A DNA stretch of 64,000 bases from Caballeronia sp. SEWSISQ10-4 2 (GTDB lineage Bacteria > Pseudomonadota > Gammaproteobacteria > Burkholderiales > Burkholderiaceae), in NCBI RefSeq assembly GCF_030464885.1, contig NZ_JALPRJ010000020.1, positions 1 to 64,000 of the forward strand, in the 5' to 3' direction. The translations under genes and the position numbers were made by a program. Below the pieces are notes generated by a model that did not search any database, was not told where the DNA came from, and saw only the letters and a program-made list of their open reading frames with translations. Positions within the stretch are counted from its first letter, which is position 1, and the number at the start of each line of letters is the position of its first letter. This document shows, one piece after another, positions 7,470 to 15,613 of this stretch.

Positions 7470-8324
7470 ATGAAGACACTTTTGATCGCCGCCGAAAAAG
7501 GCGGCACCGGCAGAACTGCACTGTTGTGCCAGCTCGCCCATTACTTTTGTCTGGTGGGCAAACTGCGAGTGCTGGTAATTGACCTCGCGGAGCCCGCGTG
7601 CAGCACCGCGTCACTCGCGCGTGCATGCAGGGCGGCTGTGCTGGGCGGGCAATGGGCAGCTACGCTCGCAGGCGAGCCGCCGCGCAGCACGTCGAAGGGA
7701 TGCATCCAGGTGCTACCGGCGCGCGCCATCCATGGATTGACGTTCGAGCGCGGTGATGGTGGCGCACGCTATCACGCCAACCTGCGGCACCTCTTGAGTG
7801 TCGTGGCGCCGTTTGTCGACGTCTGCCTGATCGACTGCCCGCCACTGCCGGATATGCGCGCTGTCTGCATCGAAGCGACGGTGGACGCGATGCTAAGCCC
7901 CATCCTGCTGTCACAGGAGGCATTCGATAGTGCCGCTGAGCTCATCAACGGGGTTCAGGGTGTGCGTGACGTACGCGCGAGACTCAACCCATCGCTGCGC
8001 TTTATCGGTCTGTTGCCGAATATGGTGGAGCGCACACCTCTTCAGCAGGCGCAGGCCCGCGCGCTCGAGGCACGACTGAGCGTCTGGTTGATCCCCGATC
8101 CCCAAGACCCGCATGGATATCTTCACATGCCGCGCTTGGATGAGATCGCGAAGGCGCAGGCCGTTGGCGTATCGGTATGGGACCTTACGCGCACCGATCA
8201 CACAGCGCACATGGCGTGGCGCGCCATGTGCGCCTGCTTCGATGTCATCGCGCGTCAGCTCGACTCGGTTGAGACGCGTCTTGCAGATGTGCAAGCCTTC
8301 AACAGGGAGGCGTTTCATGCGTGA
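7470..8324 (+). CDS. ParA/MinD-family ATPase at head of transfer operon
   Basis: A 284-residue deviant-Walker ATPase beginning MKTLLIAAEKGGTGRTALLC. The P-loop reads KGGTGRT: signature Lys10 is present but the invariant P-loop lysine before Thr16 is Arg15. Downstream, VLVIDLAEPACSTASLARA and VCLIDCPPLPD correspond to the Walker A' and B regions. ParA/VirC1-like proteins position plasmid DNA or the relaxosome at the transfer machine. The frame is open upstream to 7341, but ATG 7470 gives the normal ParA N-terminus and has GGAG upstream. It overlaps trbM by 8 bp. Confidence 0.85.
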   Translation: MKTLLIAAEKGGTGRTALLCQLAHYFCLVGKLRVLVIDLAEPACSTASLARACRAAVLGGQWAATLAGEPPRSTSKGCIQVLPARAIHGLTFERGDGGARYHANLRHLLSVVAPFVDVCLIDCPPLPDMRAVCIEATVDAMLSPILLSQEAFDSAAELINGVQGVRDVRARLNPSLRFIGLLPNMVERTPLQQAQARALEARLSVWLIPDPQDPHGYLHMPRLDEIAKAQAVGVSVWDLTRTDHTAHMAWRAMCACFDVIARQLDSVETRLADVQAFNREAFHA

Positions 8325-8892
8325 TCGATTCATTCGTTCGAAGGCGTGGTGCTCGCGGTGCCGATGGCCAGTCGCTTCTGTCATCTACCTCGCGACTTCG
8401 GTGTGTGCGCCGGGACTCGCGCATGCCGACGACTGGGGCTGCCAGGTGATCCTGTGCCTGTCCAATCCGGGTGGACCCGAGCAGTACGGCGAATGTGTAC
8501 CTCCGATCGAAAAGCTCTGGAATGCGCTGCGCCACGGTGATCCGTTTCCGACATGTGATTTTGCTGTGGGCGACTCGCCAGGCACGTCAGCGTCGAACAC
8601 CGATGCGAGCGCCGTGTATTGTCGCGAGGACCCGATCTACTGGGGTGATCCCGAGCAGAGCGAACTGCTAGGCGGAGCCAGAGGCGCCATTAACGTTGAC
8701 ATCACCGGCCAGCTCTATACCCGGGTGTGGTGGGACGCCAAAGCCGAGGGCCGCACGATCACCGAGTTCTATGACGCGAGCAGTTCCCAAGGCAACACCC
8801 AGGTGCCGTATGACCTAAGGCCGGCCGCGCGTGGGTTTATCGAGCGCGTGGTTCGAGAAAATGACGGCACTGGTGGGGGAGGCGCCTCATGA
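8317..8892 (+). CDS. trbM: TrbM/KikA-like exported conjugation protein
   Basis: A 191-residue protein with an N-terminal signal peptide (cleavage probably after AHA near residue 37) and a cysteine-rich mature part (WGCQVILCLSNPGG, YGECVPP, FPTCDF, VYCRED) typical of TrbM/MpfK proteins encoded with IncP- and PromA-like conjugation systems. It is expected in the periplasm; its exact function in pilus or pore assembly is not known. ATG 8317 follows an AGGGAGG site. The stop overlaps the virB1 start. Confidence 0.85.
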   Translation: MRDRFIRSKAWCSRCRWPVASVIYLATSVCAPGLAHADDWGCQVILCLSNPGGPEQYGECVPPIEKLWNALRHGDPFPTCDFAVGDSPGTSASNTDASAVYCREDPIYWGDPEQSELLGGARGAINVDITGQLYTRVWWDAKAEGRTITEFYDASSSQGNTQVPYDLRPAARGFIERVVRENDGTGGGGAS

Positions 8893-9536
8893 TGGCGATC
8901 GACTTCATCACGCTCGCGCAGCAGTGTGCCCCGCAGGTCGCATCCTCAACACTTGCTGCGATCGTACGCACCGAGTCCGGATTCAACCCCTATGCGATTG
9001 GTGTGGTGCGAGGCCGGCTGCTACGCCAGCCAACCAGTCTCGACGAGGCGATCGCTACGGTTCGCGCGCTGGATGCAAACGGCTGGAACTACAGCGTGGG
9101 ACTTGCGCAGGTGAACCGGTCGAACTGGTCGCGACTCGGACTGACACCGCAGAACGCATTCGACTCCTGCCGCAATCTGGCGGCGGGAGCTGCCATCCTG
9201 CAGGACTGCTTTCGGCAGGCAAGTGCTTCGCGGGCTGACGTCCAGCAGGCGTTGAGACAAAGCCTGTCTTGCTACGCGAGTGGAGATTTCTCGATGGGCT
9301 ATCGCACCGGCTATGTGCAGCGGGTCGTTGACAACGCCGTAGCACGTTCGATCCCCACGGTACCGGCGATCGTGCCGAGCGCCTCGCCCATGCCGGTCGT
9401 GCCACTGGACTCAAATGGTCTTGCGGACCAAACGAGGAGGCGAGCAATACAACACAGTCAACCCGGCACCAACCGGACCGATCCGCGGCAGGGCGGCCAA
9501 GAGGAGAAGCCGGATAGCAGCGCGGTCGTGTTCTAG
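8889..9536 (+). CDS. virB1: VirB1 lytic transglycosylase
   Basis: A 215-residue SLT-domain muramidase that opens peptidoglycan for assembly of the secretion channel. The catalytic glutamate is Glu29 in RTESGFNPYAIG, and YSVGLAQVNRSNW and ASCYxSG-like (LSCYASGDF) motifs follow. The C-terminal 70 residues are Pro/Gln-rich and probably unstructured. There is no obvious signal peptide, as in several VirB1 proteins of this type. ATG 8889 overlaps the trbM stop. Confidence 0.92.
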   Translation: MMAIDFITLAQQCAPQVASSTLAAIVRTESGFNPYAIGVVRGRLLRQPTSLDEAIATVRALDANGWNYSVGLAQVNRSNWSRLGLTPQNAFDSCRNLAAGAAILQDCFRQASASRADVQQALRQSLSCYASGDFSMGYRTGYVQRVVDNAVARSIPTVPAIVPSASPMPVVPLDSNGLADQTRRRAIQHSQPGTNRTDPRQGGQEEKPDSSAVVF

Positions 9537-9587
9537 CGAATGCCGGATCCGATAGCGCATTGGACAACGGGTAGACAGGAGTGAATC

Positions 9588-9929
9588 ATGAAATCAGTTA
9601 TCCTATATATTTTGAAGAAAAAAAACGCACTGCAGAGGCGCTTTTTTGTGGATGCCAAAGCTGCCAGGCTGGTGGCGAGCTGCGTGCCGGTGCTGGTGAT
9701 GGCTTCACCAGCCTACGCGGAGCTCTCCCAAGTCAATACGCTGCTCACGACCATCCAGACAACGTTGCTTGGCGTCGGGGGCGTGGTCTGCTCGATCTCG
9801 ATCATCTGGGCGGGTTTCAAGATGATGTTTCAGCACGCTCGGTTTGGCGACATCGCGAACGTGTTTATCGGCGGGCTGTTCGTAGGCTGCGCGACGGTCA
9901 TCGCCGCGATGCTGATCTCCACAACGTGA
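9588..9929 (+). CDS. virB2: VirB2 major pilin (TrbC family)
   Basis: A 113-residue pilin precursor with a long leader and signal peptidase site ASPAYA|E near residue 44. Two hydrophobic helices follow (about 57-77 and 92-111) separated by the short polar loop KMMFQHARFGD, the standard VirB2 hairpin. It is preceded by an ACAGGAG ribosome site after a 51-bp gap. The first 60 bases of the gene are markedly AT- and Lys-rich compared with neighbours. Confidence 0.88.
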   Translation: MKSVILYILKKKNALQRRFFVDAKAARLVASCVPVLVMASPAYAELSQVNTLLTTIQTTLLGVGGVVCSISIIWAGFKMMFQHARFGDIANVFIGGLFVGCATVIAAMLISTT

Positions 9930-9932
9930 TCC

Positions 9933-10274
9933 ATGCGAGATGCAAAGCGAATCATGAACCCGTTAAACGATCCCGTGTTCAAGGGCTGTACCCGACCCGC
10001 GATGTTGTGGGGAGTGCCGCTTGTGCCCTTTCTGATGGTGGGCGGCGGCATGCTGATCCCGGCTATTTGGGCGCTGATCGCGAGTCCACCGCTCGGTGTC
10101 GCCATGCTCTTTCTGATCTTCGCGGTGTTCGTCACGATGCGCGCGATGGCGCGTCATGACGATCAGCGCCTCGCGCAGCGTGCGTTGCGCCTGCGCATGA
10201 AGCTGCGCCAGCGCAACCGCGGGTTCTGGGGCGCGCACGCATATGCGCCGGTGCGCCTGAAGAGGAGGACCTGA
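9933..10274 (+). CDS. virB3: VirB3 inner-membrane protein
   Basis: A 113-residue protein with the VirB3 signature NDPVFKGCTRPAMLWGVPL followed by two close membrane helices (about 30-48 and 54-70) and a basic cytoplasmic tail. VirB3 works with the VirB4 ATPase next door in pilus biogenesis. ATG 9954 (MNPLNDP) is an equally plausible start and would give 106 residues. Confidence 0.88.
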   Translation: MRDAKRIMNPLNDPVFKGCTRPAMLWGVPLVPFLMVGGGMLIPAIWALIASPPLGVAMLFLIFAVFVTMRAMARHDDQRLAQRALRLRMKLRQRNRGFWGAHAYAPVRLKRRT

Positions 10275-10275
10275 G

Positions 10276-12768
10276 ATGCACGCCCAAGCGAAATTCGCAG
10301 CCGTGGCGCACCGGGAAGTGCAACTGGCAGACTTCATTCCCTATTCGACGCATGTGACCGATCACGTCATCAAGACGCGCGAGGGCGATTACCTGCGCAT
10401 CTGGCGCGTCGCGGGCATCGCGTTCGAGGCGGCGGACCCCGCAGATATCCTGGTGCGCCACGAGGGGCTCAACCAGCTCATCCGTGGATTGGCCGGCGGC
10501 CATGTGGCGCTGTGGTCGCACCGCGTGCGCCGGCGCGTGTCGGATCACTTCGCCACACCTTACGCCGACCCGTTCTGCCAGGAACTCGCGAGGCGGTATT
10601 ACGCGAGCTTCGCGGGCTACCGGATGATGGCCAACGAGTTGTATCTGACGCTCGTCTATCGACCCAACCGGACAAGACTTGGACGGATCCTCAGTCAGGC
10701 GGCGCGCCGCACGCTCGACGATATCCGGCAAGACCAGCACGAGGCGCTCAAGGCGATGGCCGAACTCGCCGCGCAGCTCGAAGCGAGCCTGAGGCCCTAC
10801 GATCCGGTGGCGCTTGGTGTCTATACGAAACAGATCCAGTACGCGCAGCGCCCGCGCGCCTATTCATCGTCGCTTGAATTCCTGGGTTATCTCGTCAACG
10901 CCGTGTGGGAGCCCGTACCGGTGCCCGCGGGCCGGATCTGTGAGGCGTTGCCGACTTCACGCCTTTTCTTCGGCGCCGAGAAGCTTGAGATCCGCATGCC
11001 GGCAGCCACGCGCCACGCCGCACTGATCGATCTGAAGGACTACCCTGAGGAGACCGAGCCGGGGATGCTCAACGGATTGCTGTACGGTGACTTCGAGTAC
11101 ATCGAGACGCAGAGCTTCGCCATTCTCGATCGACCGAGTGCGAAGGACGCACTCGAGCGCCAGCGCAACCAGCTCATTGCCGGCGAGGATGTCGCGGTGT
11201 CGCAGGTGGCCTCGATGGATCAGGCGCTCAACGACCTGATCAACGGTGACTTCGTCCTTGGTGAGTACCACTATTCGCTTGCGGTATTGGGCGATGCGCC
11301 GGAGGAAGTCACCAAGCACGTTGCGAAGGCGCGCACACAGCTGGCCGACGTCGGATTTCAGAGCGCACTCATTGACCTCGTGTCCGATGCGGCGTGGTTC
11401 GCGCAGTTACCTGGCAACTGGCGTTACCGGCCACGTGAAGCGAAGCTGACATCGCGCAACTTCTGCGGGCTCGGCAGCCTGCACAACTTCGCGACGGGCA
11501 AGCGCGAGGGCAACCCGTGGGGCGAGGCGATCACGATCGTCAAGACGCCGAGCGGGCAGCCGCTCTATCTGAATTTCCACGCGACGCCCCAGAAGAAGGA
11601 CTCGGCCGACGAGAAGGCTCTGGCCAACACGCAGATCATTGGCCAGGCCGGCGCGGGCAAGACAGTGCTCGAACTGTTCCTGCTCGCGATGGCGATGAAG
11701 TACGGCATCACGGCAGTGCTCTACGACAAGGACCGCGGCACCGAGATCGCGATCCGCGCGATGGGTGGCATCTACACCGTGTTCCGGCGTGGCGAGCCAA
11801 CGGGGCTCAATCCCTTTCAGCTGGAGCCGAGCGAAACCGTGCTCGACTTCTGGGAGCGGCTCGTGCGCAAGCTGGTCGATAGCGGTTCGCCCCTCTCGGC
11901 GAAGGACGAGATGGACGTCTCGCGTGCAGTGCGGGAAGTCGCCCGCATGGCCAGGCCCTTGCGGCGCCTGTCAATGGTGCGCCAGTTGCTCCCGAACGTG
12001 GGCGAGAACAGCCTGCACGCGCGGCTTGCCAAATGGTGCGCCGGCGCTCGACTGGGGTGGGTGCTCGACAACCCGGTCGAGCGGCTCGATTTCACCGGTG
12101 CGCGCCTCTTCGGATTCGACGATACCGAGTTGCTGGGCGATGCGCAGGTGTCCACGCCAGTCACGATGTACCTGCTGCACCTGACTGAGAGCCTCATCGA
12201 TGGCCGGCGTTTCATCTATGTGATGACCGAATTCTGGAAGCGCCTGGGCGACCCCGTCTTCACGGATTTCGCGAACAACAAGCAGAAGACGATCCGCAAG
12301 CAGAACGGACTTGGCATCTTCGATACGCAGTCGCCAGCCGATGTGCTCAGAAGCGATATCGCACGCGCGCTCATCGAGCAGACCGCGACCTTCTTTTTCC
12401 TGCCGAACCCGCGCGCGGACTACGACGATTATGTGCATGGCTTCAAGCTGAGCGAGGCGGAATTCAACATCGTGCGCAATCTCGGCGAGAACAGCCGGTG
12501 CTTTCTTGTCAAGCAGGGACACCGCTCGGCGATTGGTCGGCTGGATCTGGCGGGTCTTGGCGATGTGCTCGACGTGCTCTCGGGGACGACGGACAACGTT
12601 GAACTGCTTGACACGATTCGCGCGCGGGTGGGTGACGCCCCCCAAGACTGGTTGCCCGTCTTCCACGAGGCGCTTGCGAAACGCCGGGCCACGGAAGCCC
12701 GTATGCGCGCATCTGGGCAGGTAATGGCGCAGCAAGCGATGGTGCAGGTGAGGGGAGGTGTGCGATGA
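10276..12768 (+). CDS. virB4: VirB4 secretion ATPase
   Basis: An 830-residue CagE/TrbE/VirB4 ATPase that powers pilin extraction and substrate transfer. The N-terminal domain spans roughly 1-420. The Walker A is GQAGAGKT at 456-463. The segment at the Walker B position reads FIYVMTEFWKRLGD, with Thr651 where an Asp is expected before Glu652. Downstream signatures PNPRADYDDYVHGF and VKQGHRSAIGRLDLAGL are typical. It is preceded by GAGGAGG. Its stop overlaps the next gene by 4 bp. Length and motif order are normal for an intact gene. Confidence 0.95.
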   Translation: MHAQAKFAAVAHREVQLADFIPYSTHVTDHVIKTREGDYLRIWRVAGIAFEAADPADILVRHEGLNQLIRGLAGGHVALWSHRVRRRVSDHFATPYADPFCQELARRYYASFAGYRMMANELYLTLVYRPNRTRLGRILSQAARRTLDDIRQDQHEALKAMAELAAQLEASLRPYDPVALGVYTKQIQYAQRPRAYSSSLEFLGYLVNAVWEPVPVPAGRICEALPTSRLFFGAEKLEIRMPAATRHAALIDLKDYPEETEPGMLNGLLYGDFEYIETQSFAILDRPSAKDALERQRNQLIAGEDVAVSQVASMDQALNDLINGDFVLGEYHYSLAVLGDAPEEVTKHVAKARTQLADVGFQSALIDLVSDAAWFAQLPGNWRYRPREAKLTSRNFCGLGSLHNFATGKREGNPWGEAITIVKTPSGQPLYLNFHATPQKKDSADEKALANTQIIGQAGAGKTVLELFLLAMAMKYGITAVLYDKDRGTEIAIRAMGGIYTVFRRGEPTGLNPFQLEPSETVLDFWERLVRKLVDSGSPLSAKDEMDVSRAVREVARMARPLRRLSMVRQLLPNVGENSLHARLAKWCAGARLGWVLDNPVERLDFTGARLFGFDDTELLGDAQVSTPVTMYLLHLTESLIDGRRFIYVMTEFWKRLGDPVFTDFANNKQKTIRKQNGLGIFDTQSPADVLRSDIARALIEQTATFFFLPNPRADYDDYVHGFKLSEAEFNIVRNLGENSRCFLVKQGHRSAIGRLDLAGLGDVLDVLSGTTDNVELLDTIRARVGDAPQDWLPVFHEALAKRRATEARMRASGQVMAQQAMVQVRGGVR

Positions 12769-13916
12769 GCGGTCTTTTCACGGCGATTGGCGAGACGCTG
12801 GAGAACGGCACGAGCTCCTATGTGACGAATGTGTCAGCGGCACTATCGAGCGCACTGGTACCAGTCGTGACTACGACCGTTACGATCTGGATTGTTACCT
12901 ACGGACTGGCGGTGGTGCGTGGCGAGGCGCATGAGGCCGTGCCCGCATTTGCGTGGCGCGCACTGAAGCTTGCCATCACGCTCGCGTTCGCGCTGAGCAC
13001 CGGTGTTTATCAGGGGCAGGTGGTCACGGCGATTAACGGTGCGACAGCGGGGCTCGCGCAGACGATCCAGAACGCGGCCGCCGTGAGCGGCACCGGTAAC
13101 CCTGGGTGCGGCTCGGTGAACGGCACCAGCGTGACGGGCACGAGCGCGAGCAGCATCTACCAGACCCTCGACTGTTACGACCAGCAGATCGACCTCGTGA
13201 TGGACGCCTATTTTGACAAGGCGGCACACGAAGGCCTGAGCTTGAGCGGGATGATTGCCGGCATCGGCGATTTCCTGTGCGGGCTCGTGGCCGCGCTTGG
13301 CGGCTCCTGTTTCCTGATCGTGCTCGCCTTCGAGGTCGTGATGGCGAGGATGCTGCTCGAGCTTGTTCTCGGGCTCGGCCCGATTTTCATCGCGTGCGCC
13401 GCATTCGCGCCGACGGCACGGTTCTTCGAGGCGTGGAGCGCCAAGGTCGCCAATTACGCGCTCCTGCAGGTGCTGGTCGCGGCCTTTCTCGGCATGGCAC
13501 TGACCGCTTTTTCCGCCTATCTCGCGCCGTTGCACGTCACCGATGCCTCTCCCGCATCGGATGCCGCGTCGCTGATGTCGGGCGTCACCAGCGTGCTGGA
13601 AGGGTCGGCGGCCGATGTGGCGGCAATCGGCCTTTTCGTGACCGGCGTGTTTCTCGCAATGGTCGGCTGGCAGTTGCCGGCTGTCGCGTCCGGACTTGCC
13701 GGAGGCGCGACCCTGTCCGGTTTCGGCGCGTTCGTTGCCGGGGTGACGTCCCAACGGCTCGCCAGCGCGCTCGGCCGTGCGCTTGCTGGCGGCAGACAGA
13801 GGCCCGGTGGAACGATCCATCACCAGTCGGGTTCTGGCGGAAGCCCTGCCGGGAACCGGTCGGTGCCGGCCTATCAGCGGGCTGCCCGGGAACACCTCGG
13901 GCAGCAGGGCGAGTGA
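12765..13916 (+). CDS. virB6: VirB6/TrbL polytopic channel protein
   Basis: A 383-residue inner-membrane protein with about six hydrophobic segments and the TrbL/VirB6 signature block LVLGLGPIFIACAAFAPTA followed by FEAWSAKVANYALLQVLVA. It forms part of the inner-membrane pore. The periplasmic loop (about 90-150) is Gly/Ser/Thr-rich with paired cysteines. The C-terminus is hydrophilic and low-complexity. It lies before virB5, the reverse of the Agrobacterium order. Confidence 0.92.
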   Translation: MSGLFTAIGETLENGTSSYVTNVSAALSSALVPVVTTTVTIWIVTYGLAVVRGEAHEAVPAFAWRALKLAITLAFALSTGVYQGQVVTAINGATAGLAQTIQNAAAVSGTGNPGCGSVNGTSVTGTSASSIYQTLDCYDQQIDLVMDAYFDKAAHEGLSLSGMIAGIGDFLCGLVAALGGSCFLIVLAFEVVMARMLLELVLGLGPIFIACAAFAPTARFFEAWSAKVANYALLQVLVAAFLGMALTAFSAYLAPLHVTDASPASDAASLMSGVTSVLEGSAADVAAIGLFVTGVFLAMVGWQLPAVASGLAGGATLSGFGAFVAGVTSQRLASALGRALAGGRQRPGGTIHHQSGSGGSPAGNRSVPAYQRAAREHLGQQGE

Positions 13917-13985
13917 ATCACAGCGACTAAATCACAGTGACGGACTCACAGTGACGGAATCACAGCGACGGAATCACAGGCGATC
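13916..13985. repeat. 14-bp tandem repeats between virB6 and virB5
   Basis: Four full units and a partial fifth of consensus AATCACAGYGACGG run from the virB6 stop to the virB5 ribosome site. Each unit contains the dyad TCAC-A-GTGA or TCAC-A-GCGA. The array fills the whole intergenic gap, so it could bind a regulator or affect virB5 translation. Repeat number may vary between relatives. Confidence 0.85.
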
Positions 13986-13988
13986 ACC

Positions 13989-14696
13989 ATGACGAAACTC
14001 TACAGGCTGTCTGCCTATGCCGCACTGCTCCTCATCACGGGCGCGGCAGTCGTGCCATCGGTGAGCGCGCAGGGCATTCCGGTGTTTGACGCGCAGAACG
14101 TCGCGCAGGCGATCGCAACGGTGGCACAACTCGAACAGGAAGTGCAGCAGGAAATCCGGCTCTACCAGTCGATGAACGGCACGCGAGGGTTCGGTCAACT
14201 GCTCAGCAACCCCGTTCTTGCCAACTCGCTGCCGTCGAACTGGATGAGCGTCTACACCTCGGTCCAGAACGGCGGCTACTCGGGCCTGACGAGCAGCGCT
14301 CAGGCGCTGCGCTCGGCAAGCGAGCTCTACAACTGCCAGGACCAGAGCGGCGTCGACGCGCAGATCTGCCAGCGTGCGCTCAACAAGCCGTTTCAGGACA
14401 AGGCGTTCGGGATGCAGGCGTATCAGACGGAACTGCAGGAACTGAACCAGATTCAGAGCCTGATGCGGCAGATCGACGCGACGCAGGACCCTAAGGGCGT
14501 CGCGGAACTACAGGCGCGCATTCAGTCCGAGAGCACGACGGTCGGCAACGAGATGACAAAGCTGCAGCTCTTCAAAATGCTCGCAGACAGCGAGGACAAG
14601 CTGATCGCCGAACAGCAGAGCGAACTGGTGTTGAGCCGCGCCGCAAACACGACGCGGCTGCAGGACCAGATGGTCCCCGCCACATTCGGGAACTGA
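13989..14696 (+). CDS. virB5: VirB5 minor pilin (P-type T4SS)
   Basis: A 235-residue secreted protein with a clear signal peptide (cleavage after VSA, residue 27). The alpha-helical mature part starts IPVFDAQNVAQAIATVAQLE, a hallmark of VirB5 proteins, and includes helices with many Gln residues. It is expected at the pilus tip. A Cys pair near residues 115-130 may form a disulfide. The gene begins right after the 14-bp repeat array. Confidence 0.9.
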   Translation: MTKLYRLSAYAALLLITGAAVVPSVSAQGIPVFDAQNVAQAIATVAQLEQEVQQEIRLYQSMNGTRGFGQLLSNPVLANSLPSNWMSVYTSVQNGGYSGLTSSAQALRSASELYNCQDQSGVDAQICQRALNKPFQDKAFGMQAYQTELQELNQIQSLMRQIDATQDPKGVAELQARIQSESTTVGNEMTKLQLFKMLADSEDKLIAEQQSELVLSRAANTTRLQDQMVPATFGN

Positions 14697-14708
14697 CGGA
14701 GCGCAACC

Positions 14709-14894
14709 GTGAGACATATCTCTCTGATCATGCTGATTATTCAATTTGTAATACTAATTACATCGTGTGGCGGTAATCCACCAAACCCGGTTCTGCCGGA
14801 CGGGTTGCACCGCGTCCCGGTGAACCGCGTGCCTCCGGTTCCTTCGGCATCAAAGGCGCGAGCAGCGTCATCGACTGATGGAGCTGGACTATGA
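14709..14894 (+). CDS. virB7: VirB7-like small lipoprotein
   Basis: A 61-residue lipoprotein with a GTG start at 14709. A short hydrophobic leader and lipobox LITSC (Cys20) are followed by a Pro-rich tail with the motif HRVPVNRVPP. That motif recalls VirB7 proteins, which anchor the VirB9/VirB10 outer-membrane ring. Position between virB5 and virB8 supports this. An entry-exclusion lipoprotein is the alternative. Its first 65 bases are AT-rich unlike the flanking genes. It overlaps virB8 by ATGA. Confidence 0.75.
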   Translation: MRHISLIMLIIQFVILITSCGGNPPNPVLPDGLHRVPVNRVPPVPSASKARAASSTDGAGL

Positions 14895-15613
14895 AAGTCG
14901 GCGCCGATTACGCGCGGGTGCTCGATATCGAGGCGTGCCTGTCCGACATGCAGCAGCGTTCGGAGCGACGCGCGTGGCATATCGCATACGCGGCGGTGGG
15001 CGTCGCCGTGCTCAGTTCGACTGCGCTCGCGGTGATGGTTCCCTTCTACCGGGTAGTACCGTTGCCCATCGAGGTGGACCGGCTCACCGGTCAGTCGCAG
15101 GTAATCGACGTGCTCGACGCGACGCACGTTCACACAAAGGAGATCCAGGACAAGCACTGGGTCGAGGTGTACGTACGCTCGCGCGAGCGCTACGACTGGG
15201 GTCTGCTGCAGATGGACTACGACCGCGTGCTCAACATGAGCGATGAGACGGTCGCGCGGGACTACCGGCAGATATATAGCGGTCCCGATGCGCTTGACAG
15301 GCAACTCGGTGCCGGTACCGAAAAGGGTATCCGGATTCTTTCGACGACGCTGCCGCCCGATGAACCCGGGCGCGCGGTGGTGCATATCGAGCGCACGACG
15401 CGCAAGAACGGGGTCGACAACGCCGAAGCGCCACAGCGCTTTGTCGTCACGCTCGCCTTCATGTACCGGCCGCCGGTGTTCACGCGGGAGAACGTGGCTG
15501 TCGAAAACCCCTTCGGCTTCAAGGTGACGGCCTACAGTCGCGATCCTGAATACACGCCGCCCACACTACCCACGCCGCCCGCGCCCTCGCCTGCCGAAGG
15601 AGGCACCCGATGA
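14891..15613 (+). CDS. virB8: VirB8 assembly factor
   Basis: A 240-residue bitopic inner-membrane protein: a short cytoplasmic N-terminus, one membrane helix (about 35-55), then a periplasmic NTF2-like VirB8 domain with the signature YVRSRERYDWGLLQMDYDRV. It nucleates assembly of VirB9 and VirB10. The C-terminal dozen residues are a Pro/Thr-rich tail. Start and stop overlap both neighbours by 4 bp. Confidence 0.93.
   Translation: MKVGADYARVLDIEACLSDMQQRSERRAWHIAYAAVGVAVLSSTALAVMVPFYRVVPLPIEVDRLTGQSQVIDVLDATHVHTKEIQDKHWVEVYVRSRERYDWGLLQMDYDRVLNMSDETVARDYRQIYSGPDALDRQLGAGTEKGIRILSTTLPPDEPGRAVVHIERTTRKNGVDNAEAPQRFVVTLAFMYRPPVFTRENVAVENPFGFKVTAYSRDPEYTPPTLPTPPAPSPAEGGTR

Noticed and set aside
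12843..13895. 350-residue open frame on the minus strand
   Set aside because: Antisense to virB6; low-complexity His/Arg-rich translation with no recognisable domain.
13916..13985. CRISPR-like array
   Set aside because: The units are directly adjacent 14-mers without unique spacers, so they are simple tandem repeats.
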